A stretch of DNA of 64,000 nt, from the NCBI RefSeq assembly GCF_000741535.1, contig NZ_JGYQ01000016.1, positions 1 to 64,000 of the forward strand, written 5' to 3'. Origin of the DNA: Bifidobacterium boum (GTDB lineage: Bacteria > Actinomycetota > Actinomycetes > Actinomycetales > Bifidobacteriaceae). Shown piece by piece: positions 1 to 8,642 of this stretch. How positions within the stretch are numbered: position 1 is the first letter of the stretch; every line of letters starts with the position of its first letter. The notes beneath the pieces were generated by a model that ran no database searches, was not told where the DNA came from, and worked only from the letters and a program-made list of their open reading frames with translations. A program made the position numbers and the translations under genes.

Positions 1-67
1 AAAACACACCCAACAACACCCAACACACACCAACACAACACAACCAACACCAACACCAACACACCAC
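1..67. repeat. A/C-only low-complexity tract
   Basis: The first 67 bases contain only A and C; the first G is at 68. They are built from imperfect CAACACC/CAACAC units. The other strand is therefore pure G/T. No reading frame here resembles a protein. The tract continues off the left edge, so its true length and purpose cannot be seen. Confidence 0.8.
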
Positions 68-320
68 GGCATGTCGGGTGCCTGCGATCCATATTTGTTA
101 TCCGCAACCCAGTCTGAAACGCATCCCCGTCACGTATACCCATATCTGGTGCCGATGAGCGCTCTCAGTCTCATCGACACCAGATACTGTCCCGTTACAA
201 CGCCACAGCCACACGCGCAACACAGTGGCGTTCCTACGCACCACGCTTCGGCGTCGTGTCCGCCCTGTTGGCGGGGTGACACCGGCAATGATGCTACGTC
301 ACTGCACTGCACATCGCCGA
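68..320. other. Intergenic region left of the alcohol dehydrogenase
   Basis: No gene is supported here; short open frames have no family resemblance. It holds a strong hairpin at 143-186 and a weaker one around 257-283 (GTGTC-CGCC/GGCG-GACAC with a bulge). Either could end transcription of the minus-strand dehydrogenase gene that stops at 321, or of an unseen gene to the left. Confidence 0.6.
143..186. terminator. Hairpin, possible terminator
   Basis: Arms TATCTGGTG-cc-GATGAG (143-159) and CTCATC-ga-CACCAGATA (170-186) pair over 15 bp with one symmetric 2x2 internal loop and a 10-nt loop. No T-tract follows on either strand, so termination is a guess; an RNA-processing or protein-binding site is equally possible. 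Confidence 0.4.
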
Positions 321-1457
321 TCAGTACAACTCGGTGAAAATCTTGAGCACACGGTCGTAATCGAGTGGAACAAAGTTGTTGCGCATCAGCCGCTCCTGGG
401 TGGTCATCACACGTTCGGCGAATTCAGGTAGATCCTCGCGGGTCACACCATACTCATGCAGCGCCTTCTTCGGCAGGAGCTTGTTGATCAGCTCTTCAAG
501 ACGGTCATAGACCACATCGGTATCGCAGCCGAGGATGTTCGCGAGGAAAGCGTTAAGCGTGGCGATCTCACCATCCGACTTGATCTCCATGTAGTTGCGC
601 AGCACCCCAGTGAACATCGCATAGTTCGATTCACCGTGCGGCACATGGTATTTGCCGCCAAGCTGATAGCTCAAGGCGTGCACGGCCGCGCATCCGGCGG
701 TGTCGAAGGCGATGCCGGCGAAATCGGAAGCGATGAGGAAGTCATCCATCAACTCGTTGCGTTTCGCTCGGCGTTCAGCCGATCCCGCCTCGCCGGCCTC
801 GGTCACTTTCTGGTATCCGCCGACAATCATCTCGATCGCCTTGTAGCTGAATATCTTCGTGTATGGGGTGGCGTTCGGCGACAACGCGGATTCAACGGAA
901 TGCACAAGCGCATCCATGGAGCTCGTCGCAAACACGTGATCAGGCAGGCCGGTGAGCAGTTCCGGAATCAGTACGGCATCATCGGCGAACATCTCCGGCC
1001 CGGCGATACCAGCCTTGCAGCCCAGACGCGTGCGGTTCACCGCGGCGATTTCCGTGACTTCGCTGCCTGTACCGCAAGTGGTCGGCACGAGCACCAAACG
1101 CACCTTGCGGTGGTGGTCCGCCAGATGGTCGATGACGTCATCGATACCATCACCGCCGGCGACAGCGACGATCTTCGACATATCCATGACGGCACCGCCG
1201 CCGACGGCGATGATGCGGGAATACTTGAACTTGGAGGCGTCGGCGATCAGCGCATCAATCATCTCATCGGTCGGTTCCTGGCTACCGTACTTATCGACAG
1301 TGATTACATGGGCGCCATTGGTGATGCCGGCGAAGAACGTATCATGCATCACGTCCATGGTGACCAGCAGGTCGTCAGACCCGAGATTGAATTCCTTCGC
1401 AAATTCCGCGACCGTGGGGAACTTGTGGATCACGGGGCCAACGGTGAGCTGCTTCAT
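321..1457 (-). CDS. Iron-containing alcohol dehydrogenase (4-hydroxybutyrate dehydrogenase-like)
   Basis: A 378-residue group III (Fe-dependent) alcohol dehydrogenase, a cytosolic NAD(P)H-linked enzyme interconverting an alcohol and an aldehyde or semialdehyde. Visible features: the nucleotide-binding GGGAVMD (about 86-92), the GTGSEVT segment (129-135), and metal ligands expected at D182 and H186 (DALVH), H260 and H274 (HVPHGESNY). The length fits the family. The start is supported by AAGAAGG about seven bases upstream. Similarity to the 4-hydroxybutyrate dehydrogenase branch is a recollection from sequence style; the substrate is not proven. It is monocistronic, followed by a hairpin-rich gap. 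Confidence 0.9.
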   Translation of the reverse strand: MKQLTVGPVIHKFPTVAEFAKEFNLGSDDLLVTMDVMHDTFFAGITNGAHVITVDKYGSQEPTDEMIDALIADASKFKYSRIIAVGGGAVMDMSKIVAVAGGDGIDDVIDHLADHHRKVRLVLVPTTCGTGSEVTEIAAVNRTRLGCKAGIAGPEMFADDAVLIPELLTGLPDHVFATSSMDALVHSVESALSPNATPYTKIFSYKAIEMIVGGYQKVTEAGEAGSAERRAKRNELMDDFLIASDFAGIAFDTAGCAAVHALSYQLGGKYHVPHGESNYAMFTGVLRNYMEIKSDGEIATLNAFLANILGCDTDVVYDRLEELINKLLPKKALHEYGVTREDLPEFAERVMTTQERLMRNNFVPLDYDRVLKIFTELY

Positions 1458-1739
1458 ACAAACCTTCTTTCAACGGTCCGCACACACACTGCGGTATGCG
1501 GGGGGGCAATACGCGCATTATCGAACCGAACATTTCACCGGATATGTCCGGCATGTTTCCTGCATGTGACAGGAGCCGGAAGTCGTTCAGACATGCGTAG
1601 CCGCACTGGTACGTTCGGCAATCGCAATCCGGATGCATCGCCCGACATCACCTTCCCGACACGGACCGCGGCATGCGGTAAGGTTGGTTCGCACCATGCG
1701 GGAGATATATCGAGGCCCGCGACCAATACGGAGGAAGTC

Positions 1740-2045
1740 ATGGCACTGACCAAGAAACAAACCAAGCAGCTGAGGGCGATGGCCAACCAGCTCAACCCGT
1801 TGCTGTGGATCGGCAAGAACGATGTGACCGATGCGGCTGTCAAGCAGGCTGACGAGACCATCGACAAGCATGAGCTCATCAAATGCGTTGTTCAGGATGG
1901 TTCCGGTATGACCGCACGTGAAGCTGCCGACCAGCTCGCCCAACAGCTCGGAGCTGACGTCGTGCAGGTGATCGGCAACCGGTTCGTGCTGTATCGCGAA
2001 TCACGCCGGGACGACGTGAAGAAGATTATGCTGGTGCGCGAGTAA
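1740..2045 (+). CDS. YhbY/CRS1 domain RNA-binding protein
   Basis: A 101-residue protein consisting of one CRM (CRS1-YhbY) domain, a small RNA-binding fold linked to ribosome assembly. Family marks are the N-terminal ALTKKQTKQLRAMAN stretch, WIGKND (the family's GxxG-like loop region) and the ending QVIGNRFVLYRES. The ATG at 1740 is chosen because GGAGG lies six bases upstream; the same frame is open far upstream, but that part is antisense to the dehydrogenase and shows no family resemblance. It converges with rarA 49 bp away. Confidence 0.9.
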   Translation: MALTKKQTKQLRAMANQLNPLLWIGKNDVTDAAVKQADETIDKHELIKCVVQDGSGMTAREAADQLAQQLGADVVQVIGNRFVLYRESRRDDVKKIMLVRE

Positions 2046-2094
2046 ACGCTCCGCGATACACGTCAGGTAAACAAATCGAAAAACAGTCAATCCG

Positions 2095-3606
2095 TCAATC
2101 GGTCTGAGGCGTTGCATCCGACGACGTATGCGATGCCCCGGATCCGGCTTGTGGCTGAGCATTCCGCCCCGGTGATGCCGGCGGCTTGGATTGCGCAGCA
2201 TGTCCAGGTTCCGATGATGCCGGTTGGACACCGGTTCCGGTAGTTCCGGTTCCATGCAGAATCGGCTTGATACGGGCCATGCTCTCCTTCACCTGACGCT
2301 CATAGCCACGATCGTTGGGACGGTAATATTCGCGCCCGACCAGTTCGTCGGGCATGTATTGCTGTGGTGCTACCGCACCCGGGTAATCATGGGCGTACTT
2401 GTATCCCTCATGATTGCCCCAGCTTTTCATGAGCTTGGTCGGGGCGTTACGCAAATACAGCGGAACCTGGCCGATATGACCGGCGTCAATGTCGGCGAGC
2501 GCCTCGTTGATTGCCGTATAGCTGGCATTGGATTTCGGGGCGGTAGCCACGGCGATGGTCGCTTCGGCGAGGATGATGCGCGCTTCCGGCATGCCGATCA
2601 TGGCGACCGCTTGGGCGGCGGCGACCGTGACCTGGAGGATTTGCGGGGCGGCCATGCCGACTTCTTCAGCGGCGGCAATCATGATGCGTCGGGCGATGAA
2701 TCGCGGGTCTTCCCCGGCCCTGAGCATTTGGGCGAGGTAGTGGATGGCCGCGTCCGGGTCGGAGCCGCGCATGGATTTGATGAATGCGGAGATGACATCA
2801 TAGTGGTCGTCGCCATGCTTGTCATAACGCACGGTGGCCACGTCCATGACACTGCCCACGATGTCCGGGGTGATTACCGGAGGCTTGCCTGTATCGTTCG
2901 CGTGCTTGCCGCCGGTGACCGCCCCTGCTGCCGCTTCGAGGATGGTCAGGGTTTTGCGCCCGTCTCCCCCGCCCATGCGGATGATCTCGTCGCGGGCGTC
3001 ATCGTCGATGGTGACGGTGCCTTCCAACCCGCGTGGACTGGCGATGGCACGGTCGATGAGCGTACCGAGGTCGGCGTCGTCGAGCGATTCGAGTTTGACG
3101 ACGACTGAGCGGCTGAGCAACGGTTTGATGACCGAGAAGCTCGGATTTTCCGTCGTGGCACCGATGAAAGTGACATCACGGTTCTCGACGCTGGGCAGGA
3201 GGGCGTCCTGCTGGGATTTCGAGAAACGGTGGACCTCGTCGATGAACAGGACGGTTTCCTTGTGTGAGGTGACCAGCCGTTCGTGGGCACGTTCAAGGAC
3301 CGCACGCACATCCTTGACGCCCGATGTCACGGCGGAAAGCTCCTCAAAGGCACGCCCGGATTGTTTGGCGACGATGTAGGCGAGCGTGGTTTTGCCCACT
3401 CCCGGGGGGCCAAACAGGATGATCGAGCTCGGGGCGGTCAATGAGCCTTGCGATTGCGGGTCGGCAAGCCGACGCAGCGGCGAGCCATCCCCCAGCACAT
3501 GCTGCTGGCCCACCACCTCATCGAGGGTTTCGGGACGCATGCGCACGGCGAGCGGGCGTAGCACATCATCAGGCGCAGCCGCAGCGGCGAACAAATCATC
3601 GGTCAT
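2095..3606 (-). CDS. rarA: Replication-associated recombination protein RarA (MgsA), AAA+ ATPase
   Basis: A 503-residue AAA+ protein of the RarA/MgsA/WRNIP1 family, which acts at stalled replication forks. It shows the family opening (RPLAVRMRPETLDEVVGQ), Walker A GPPGVGKT (66-73), Walker B FIDEVHRF (about 121-128), sensor 1 GATTENPSF and the C-terminal MgsA domain (AATRYD..KHGDDHYDVISAFIKSMRGSDPDAA type). The last 60 or so residues are a low-complexity Gly/Pro/Ser/Gln tail, longer than usual. A perfect LexA-type SOS box lies 21-34 bp before the start, so damage induction is likely. Confidence 0.94.
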   Translation of the reverse strand: MTDDLFAAAAAPDDVLRPLAVRMRPETLDEVVGQQHVLGDGSPLRRLADPQSQGSLTAPSSIILFGPPGVGKTTLAYIVAKQSGRAFEELSAVTSGVKDVRAVLERAHERLVTSHKETVLFIDEVHRFSKSQQDALLPSVENRDVTFIGATTENPSFSVIKPLLSRSVVVKLESLDDADLGTLIDRAIASPRGLEGTVTIDDDARDEIIRMGGGDGRKTLTILEAAAGAVTGGKHANDTGKPPVITPDIVGSVMDVATVRYDKHGDDHYDVISAFIKSMRGSDPDAAIHYLAQMLRAGEDPRFIARRIMIAAAEEVGMAAPQILQVTVAAAQAVAMIGMPEARIILAEATIAVATAPKSNASYTAINEALADIDAGHIGQVPLYLRNAPTKLMKSWGNHEGYKYAHDYPGAVAPQQYMPDELVGREYYRPNDRGYERQVKESMARIKPILHGTGTTGTGVQPASSEPGHAAQSKPPASPGRNAQPQAGSGASHTSSDATPQTD

Positions 3607-3626
3607 GCTTCCACCCTACTCCAATT

Positions 3627-3640
3627 CGAACAGACGTTCG
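3627..3640. promoter_or_regulatory. LexA SOS box upstream of rarA
   Basis: CGAAC-AGAC-GTTCG matches the actinobacterial/Gram-positive SOS box CGAACN4GTTCG exactly, with a sixth pair (T/A) extending each arm. It sits in the 51-bp gap between the helicase stop and the rarA start, which is where a LexA operator for rarA would be. Confidence 0.75.
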
Positions 3641-3657
3641 ACATCGGTGATGCGCGG

Positions 3658-6258
3658 TCAGTCCTCTATCTGGCCGTCGGCGCCGATCGGGCCGACATGA
3701 TAGTCGACAAACACGGTTTCACCGGTTTCCTGTGTGGCATCAAGATCGACCGTGCCGCCGATAGCCCAGTCATGGTCGCCGTCGGAATCGTCGATGATCT
3801 GCCGGACACGCCACGTATGCTCCTTACGTTCGTTCGCGTCATCGATGATGAACAGTTCAGGCGAGCGTGCGGCCGCGTCGATACCGACATACTCGTGCTC
3901 GTCGTAGTAGTCTTCGAGTGCATCCTCCCATTCGTGCACGCCGTAGCCCCAATCATGGTCGAGGTCGCCGAGATCCTCAGGACGGTCGAGATCCATGAGC
4001 TGGATGCGGCGGAACATCGCGTTACGGATAAGCACAGTGAGCCCACGACGGTCGGCGACCACAGCGTCACGGCTTGTGGGCGCGGTCGCGCCAAGCGCTG
4101 ATTCGGCATCCGTTCCGGCGTGCTCCCATTCGTCCACGAGACTGGAATCAACAGATCGGACGACAAGCCGCAACCAAGAGATGACGTCACGCAACTGGTC
4201 GTCAAGCATGTCCTGCGGAACTGTGCGTGCGAGCGAACGGTAGGCGTCCGACAGGTAACGCAACAGCGTGCCCTCACAGCGGGCGATGTTGTATCGGGCG
4301 ATATATCCGTTGAAATCAGAAGCGGTTTCGACCATGTCACGCAACACCGATTTGGGGCTAAGCATGTAATCGCTGGCCCACGGCACCGACTGGCGATACG
4401 TGTCGAACGCCTGGTCCAGCAGTTCTTCAAGCGGCTTAGGATACGTGATCTCCTGAAGGCGTTCCATACGCTCGTCATAGTCGACGCCGTCGGCTTTCAT
4501 GTCTTCCATCGCCTTGTCTCGAGCTTGCCGTTGCTGGGCTTTGAGCACCGGCATCGGGTCGTCAAGGGTCGCCTCGACCATGGAAATGACGTCGAGCGCG
4601 TAGGTGGGCGAATCCGGGTCGAGCAGGTCGAGCGCTGCGACAAGGAACGGGGACAGCGGCTGGTCGAGCGCGAAATCGTCAGGCATGTCAACGTCAAGCA
4701 CGTAATCCGTGGTGTCGTCATCACGCGCGATGGCCTCGATGAAATGCTCGTCAAGCATCGTGCGGAAAATATCGTCCGCCAACTGATGCAGATGTGCCTT
4801 CTGCTCATCGGTCTGTGCAGAGTCGTCGATGAGCTTGTCGACACGGGCGCGGGCATCCCCACCTTGGGCGACCTCGTTGAGCACCATCGAATGCGTGATT
4901 TTCAGATGCGGGACCATGGTTTCCGGGGCCGCTTCGATCAGTTTGTCGAAGGTATGCTCATTCCAGGTGACGAACCCCTCCGGCGGCTTCTTGCGTTTGA
5001 CTTTCTTGAGTTTCTTCGGGTCGTTGCCGGCTTTGGCCAGCTGGTGCGCGTTCTCGATCTCATATTCCGGAGCCTCGGCGACCACCAGACCTTCCGTGTC
5101 GAAGCCCATGCGGCCGGCACGACCGGCAATCTGGTGGAATTCACGGGCACGCAGGCGGCGGGTCTTGACTCCGTCGAACTTCGTCAACGCGGTGAGTACC
5201 ACAGAGTGGATTGGCACGTTGATGCCGACGCCCAAGGTATCGGTACCGCAAATCACGGGAAGCAGGCCCTGCTGGGCGAGCTGCTCGACCAGACGGCGAT
5301 AGCGCGGGAGCATGCCAGCATGATGCACGCCGACACCGGTGCGCAGCAAGCGCTGCAGGATCTTGCCGAAAGCGGTGGTGAACTTCGTGCCCTTCATCGC
5401 CTCGACGATGGCCTGACGCTGCTCCTTGGTGGAGACATTACTGTTGGCGAGCGCCTGGGCGGTAGTCAGTGCGGCATCCTGCGAGAAGTGGACGATGTAA
5501 ATCGGGGTGTCGCCTTTGCCAACCAGCAGCTCGATAGTCGCCGGCAGCGGCTTGTCGGTGTATTCGTAGGTCAACGGGACCGGACGCGGGGCGTCGGCGA
5601 TGATGTCGACATCCGTGTCGGTGGCGTCTTCAAGCCGATCGGCAATCGCATCGACGTTGCCGAGCGTTGCGCTCATAAGCAGGAATTGCGTGTTCGGCAG
5701 TGTGATCAGCGGAACCTGCCACGCCCATCCACGCTCAGCATCGCCGTAATAGTGGAATTCGTCCATCGCCACACAGCCAATATCCGCCTGGTCGCCTTCC
5801 CTGAGCGCCTGGTTCGCGAGGATTTCCGCCGTGCAGCAGATAATCGGCGCGTCGGCGTTAATGTGGGTGTCCCCGGTGATCATGCCGACATTGTCACGGC
5901 CAAACACGTTGACCAGGTCGAAGAACTTCTCGGACACCAGCGCCTTGATCGGCGCGGTGTAGTAGGAACGGCGCCCAGTGCATAACGCGGCGAAGTGCAT
6001 GCCGAGCGCCACCAGCGACTTGCCGGAGCCGGTCGGAGTGTTGAGAATCACGTGATCGCCCGAAAGCAGATCCATGATGGCCTCTTCCTGATGCGGCCAC
6101 GGAGTGATGCCCCTGGTGTCCTCCACCCAGCCGAAGAAGCGGTCAAAAATCGCGTCGGCGTCAAGATTGCGGCGTTCGCCGTCATGCGGGGCAAGCGCCC
6201 CAAGCGATCCGTATCTGTCCGTTCCGTCGGCTTCCAGCTGTTGCTCGTCCTGCGTCAT
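3658..6258 (-). CDS. Ski2-like DEAD/DEAH-box RNA helicase with DUF3516-type C-terminus
   Basis: An 866-residue superfamily 2 helicase. Motif I TPTGSGKS (74-81), motif II DEFH (166-169), motif III MSATLGN, motif V GTDTLGVGINVP and motif VI QIAGRAGRMGFD are all present, so ATPase and helicase activity should be intact. The C-terminal half is acidic and helical, as in the DUF3516 actinobacterial helicases thought to act on RNA. The frame is open 36 codons further upstream, but I start at MTQDEQQ because GGGAG precedes it and the upstream part overlaps a palindrome and does not look coding. Confidence 0.9.
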   Translation of the reverse strand: MTQDEQQLEADGTDRYGSLGALAPHDGERRNLDADAIFDRFFGWVEDTRGITPWPHQEEAIMDLLSGDHVILNTPTGSGKSLVALGMHFAALCTGRRSYYTAPIKALVSEKFFDLVNVFGRDNVGMITGDTHINADAPIICCTAEILANQALREGDQADIGCVAMDEFHYYGDAERGWAWQVPLITLPNTQFLLMSATLGNVDAIADRLEDATDTDVDIIADAPRPVPLTYEYTDKPLPATIELLVGKGDTPIYIVHFSQDAALTTAQALANSNVSTKEQRQAIVEAMKGTKFTTAFGKILQRLLRTGVGVHHAGMLPRYRRLVEQLAQQGLLPVICGTDTLGVGINVPIHSVVLTALTKFDGVKTRRLRAREFHQIAGRAGRMGFDTEGLVVAEAPEYEIENAHQLAKAGNDPKKLKKVKRKKPPEGFVTWNEHTFDKLIEAAPETMVPHLKITHSMVLNEVAQGGDARARVDKLIDDSAQTDEQKAHLHQLADDIFRTMLDEHFIEAIARDDDTTDYVLDVDMPDDFALDQPLSPFLVAALDLLDPDSPTYALDVISMVEATLDDPMPVLKAQQRQARDKAMEDMKADGVDYDERMERLQEITYPKPLEELLDQAFDTYRQSVPWASDYMLSPKSVLRDMVETASDFNGYIARYNIARCEGTLLRYLSDAYRSLARTVPQDMLDDQLRDVISWLRLVVRSVDSSLVDEWEHAGTDAESALGATAPTSRDAVVADRRGLTVLIRNAMFRRIQLMDLDRPEDLGDLDHDWGYGVHEWEDALEDYYDEHEYVGIDAAARSPELFIIDDANERKEHTWRVRQIIDDSDGDHDWAIGGTVDLDATQETGETVFVDYHVGPIGADGQIED

Positions 6259-6349
6259 ACTCCCGAGTCTAACGCGTACCGTGCCTTGCGAGCGACGGGG
6301 CCAGCGGAAGCTCGGCGTGCAGGTGCCATATGTCCTCAGTATCTTGGCG

Positions 6350-6373
6350 TCATGCGACGGAATCATCGCATGA
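6350..6373. repeat. 24-bp palindrome, copy 1
   Basis: TCATGCGA-N8-TCGCATGA, with 8-bp perfect arms. An almost identical palindrome with the same spacing lies at 6639-6662; inside the spacer both copies begin with C and end with CA. Two copies with constant spacing suggest a dimeric DNA-binding protein, though an RNA hairpin is possible. Confidence 0.65.
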
Positions 6374-6393
6374 TAAACGGATACGAGCTTATT

Positions 6394-6491
6394 CTGCGAT
6401 TGGGATGATAGTACTCACCAGCCGTGCTACCAGGTAGTCGCACGCTGGCCAGATATCGCAGACATTGACGGATCGATGGAATGATATCTGG
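6394..6491. other. Nested and competing hairpins, candidate structured RNA
   Basis: CTGCGAT (6394-6400) pairs with ATCGCAG (6455-6461) and encloses a long hairpin at 6418-6448 (CCAGC-c-GTGC-TACC/GGTA-GCAC-GCTGG). CCAGATATC (6449-6457) can instead pair with GATATCTGG (6483-6491), which would disrupt the outer stem. Two mutually exclusive foldings are typical of leader RNAs, but strand, boundaries and function are unknown. Confidence 0.3.
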
Positions 6492-6638
6492 TTGCTATGC
6501 AACAGGTGAGTCGCAGGACGAGCCAGTTGAGACGGAAACGGAGGCGGGACAGCCGGTACTGAGCCGTCATGAGGCCAGACAGTTGCACAGCGCCAAGAAT
6601 CTGGGAGCTTCAGCAACCAAACTGAAGGCATCGGCCCG

Positions 6639-6662
6639 TCATGCGACCAGGGCATCGCATGA
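6639..6662. repeat. 24-bp palindrome, copy 2
   Basis: Same TCATGCGA-N8-TCGCATGA design as 6350-6373; here the pairing extends two more bases on each side (6637-6664). It lies 37 bp past the end of the minus-strand ppk2 gene, so it could also act as its terminator hairpin, although no T-tract follows. Confidence 0.65.
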
Positions 6663-6700
6663 CGACGGAGTTACCCGAGCACCGAGCCGTTCCCCGGCCA

Positions 6701-7735
6701 CTACTCCTCGTCGAGACGGCGGCGCATTGCGTCCGCGTCGCAGTTCAGCGGCGGCCAGCTCAAACCCATGTCGCGCAGCGATGTGCGCAGCAGCTCGCTG
6801 ACGACAGCCCTGGAATACCAACGATTGTCCGCAGGGACCAGATACCACGGCGCCTCAGGGGTGCTGGTCTTCTCGAACACCTCCTGCCATGCGGCCATGT
6901 AATCATCCCACCGGGCGCGGGCATCCAAGTCGCTCACATCGAACTTCCAGTGCTTGGTCGGGTCGCTCAGACGCGTAAGGAAGTGCTCTTTCTGCTTGTC
7001 CTTGGTGACCACGAGGAAAATCTTGATGACCGTGCAGCCACTGTCCACAAGCTCATGCTCGAACTCGTTGACCTGGTCGTACCGAGCGCGCCACACATCC
7101 TCAGGGAACGTGCCGTAGATATGCGGCATGACGATATCTTCGTAATGGGACCGGTCGAACAGCGAAATCCAGCCGGGTTTCGGCAGTTCGCGGCGGACCC
7201 GCCACAGATAGTCATGCGCCAGCTCTTCTTTCGTCGGGGCGCCGAAACCATGATAGTGGATACCCATCGGGTCGGTTTGACTGAACACATGCCGTACGAT
7301 GCCGCCTTTACCAGACGCATCCATGCCTTGCAGCACGATGAGCATGCGTCTGGGCGAGCCCTTCGTCCCGTTCGCATACAGCAGTTGCTGATAGCGCGCA
7401 ACCTCGCTGGAGCTGATGGCGATGAAGCGCTCACCTTGCGCCTTGTTACCGGGAAATCCCGGGGTGGAACCGCCATCGACATCCGTCAGCCGGTCCCCTA
7501 GGCGGAATCGCAGAAGTTCAGCAGGCGGCTCGTCCCACACTGAGCTCAGCAGCTTGGATGATGCGTCGGCACGCTCCAAACGATGCTCGATATCGTCGTC
7601 ATGCCGTTTGTCGAGAATTTCGATATGATGCTCCGCTTTACGCAACGCTTTGCCGACCTGCTTCGTGTCAGCCTTCTTCTTGTCGTTATGGTCGCTTTTC
7701 TTATGCTCATCCGCATGCGGCGTCATGTCGGTCAT
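6701..7735 (-). CDS. PPK2-family polyphosphate kinase
   Basis: A 344-residue PPK2 domain protein, transferring phosphate between polyphosphate and nucleotides (ADP/AMP or GDP). Walker A GMDASGKGG (137-145), lid arginines (FSQTDPMG..HGFGAPT) and Walker B LFDRSHYED (about 192-200) are present. The first 45 residues are Lys/His/Asp-rich and likely disordered. The ATG at 7735 is preceded by AGGAGG at ideal spacing; a longer open frame upstream overlaps the ybaK remnant and is rejected. It lies 49 bp downstream of ybaK, probably in one transcript. Which subclass (nucleotide preference) it belongs to cannot be told by eye. Confidence 0.92.
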   Translation of the reverse strand: MTDMTPHADEHKKSDHNDKKKADTKQVGKALRKAEHHIEILDKRHDDDIEHRLERADASSKLLSSVWDEPPAELLRFRLGDRLTDVDGGSTPGFPGNKAQGERFIAISSSEVARYQQLLYANGTKGSPRRMLIVLQGMDASGKGGIVRHVFSQTDPMGIHYHGFGAPTKEELAHDYLWRVRRELPKPGWISLFDRSHYEDIVMPHIYGTFPEDVWRARYDQVNEFEHELVDSGCTVIKIFLVVTKDKQKEHFLTRLSDPTKHWKFDVSDLDARARWDDYMAAWQEVFEKTSTPEAPWYLVPADNRWYSRAVVSELLRTSLRDMGLSWPPLNCDADAMRRRLDEE

Positions 7736-7784
7736 ATTTGCCTCCTGGTGTGTGCGGAAGCCGGCATGGGATGAGCGTCTGCGC

Positions 7785-8363
7785 TTATCCGCGCGGCTTG
7801 CCGAGCCCTTCGATGACGCGCACACCGGGAAGATATGCGAACAGTGCGCCATTGACGACGAGCTTCGAAGGCCGAATGCCACTTCCTATGAACAGTGTAG
7901 ACGTTTCCAAGATGCGCGCATCGACCAACACGGGTCATGCCGGCGACAAACCGATCGGCGACATGCCTCCGGATTCCATGCCGGTCGCGGCTGTGGCATC
8001 GGCGACCGGAGCGAATGAGACTTTGCTGACTTGCAGTGTGTGTTTGACCAGACCGTTGAGATTCACCCGGGCGTCGCCATTGACCAGTGCCGCGGCGAAT
8101 TGCGGGGGTGCTTTGCGCGTCTTGTGAGTGTGGACGATGACGACATTGCCCGCCTGTGCGAGATCGAGACCATGCCGCGGGCAGAAGATATCCGTGTCCG
8201 ATTCCTCGTCGAGATTCTCGCTGACGCCGAGAATCTGGGCGGGATTGATGATGCCTTCCAAAGTGAACCGTGTCAACGCGTCCAACACGGGTTGGGCGAG
8301 CAGCTTGCTGCCATGCCAGTCGTTGAGTTCCACATCACCGATTGCTGTCGTGAAATCCGCCAT
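7785..8363 (-). pseudogene. YbaK/ProX-type aminoacyl-tRNA deacylase, interrupted by in-frame TGA
   Basis: Reads as a YbaK/EbsC-domain protein, which hydrolyses mischarged aminoacyl-tRNA. Residues 1-142 run from MADFTTAIGD to ESGGMSPIGLSPA, then meet TGA at 7935-7937. The same frame continues without a break for 49 more codons to TAA at 7785-7787 and encodes the expected family ending (PVLVDARIL, then GSGIRPSKLVV and VIEGLG). At the stop, the family normally has tryptophan (GLPxxWP), so one TGG-to-TGA change explains it. Either a recent nonsense mutation or a base-call error; the rest of the gene shows no decay. Confidence 0.8.
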
Positions 8364-8558
8364 TGAATCCTCGCCTCCATATCTGCGCCCGGATCCGGGA
8401 CGATTTGGTTGCGAGCATAGCGCCGAAATGTGGAGGAAAACGCCCGTCCGGACGCTCGACGTATACGCGTTGGTTATGACCGGTGTTCATGGCCGGGAAA
8501 ACCGCGGGGGGGCACCAGTCTTGGGGCGATGCGCGACAACTGGACGGCAGCCGGACGG

Positions 8559-8603
8559 CATCGGCCCGGTGGCGGGATACTCCCCGCGTCAACCGGGCCG
8601 ATG
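8559..8603 (-). terminator. Hairpin after the glu operon
   Basis: CATCGGCCCGGT (8559-8570) pairs with ACCGGGCCGATG (8592-8603), a 12-bp perfect stem 40 bp beyond the stop of the last glu permease gene. No T-run follows. It is the only strong stem in the 279-bp gap 8364-8642, which otherwise holds the likely ybaK promoter region. Confidence 0.5.
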
Positions 8604-8642
8604 TTCGTGTGTCGTCACATCTGCAAGTCTGCGTGCCGAACG

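Larger units (their letters stand above)
6259..6700. other. 442-bp spacer rich in inverted repeats
   Basis: No gene is supported between ppk2 and the helicase gene, both on the minus strand. Short open frames on both strands lack family resemblance and convincing ribosome sites. The spacer holds two copies of a 24-bp palindrome (6350-6373, 6639-6662) and a cluster of nested or competing hairpins (6394-6491, 6608-6627). It may be a long leader of the helicase gene, a small RNA gene, or a regulator-binding region. Confidence 0.65.

Noticed and set aside
4120..5985. Long plus-strand open frame (over 600 codons) opposite the Ski2-like helicase
   Set aside because: It is the antisense frame of a clear helicase gene in GC-rich DNA; its composition (Arg/Val/Asp runs) matches no family and it has no ribosome site.
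6389..6655. Minus-strand 88-codon open frame in the ppk2-helicase spacer
   Set aside because: Trp/Pro/Cys-rich translation with no family resemblance, runs through inverted repeats, no ribosome site.
7935..7937. UGA in ybaK as a selenocysteine or recoded codon
   Set aside because: The family has Trp there and not Cys, and I see no SECIS-like hairpin placed right after the codon; a simple nonsense change is enough.
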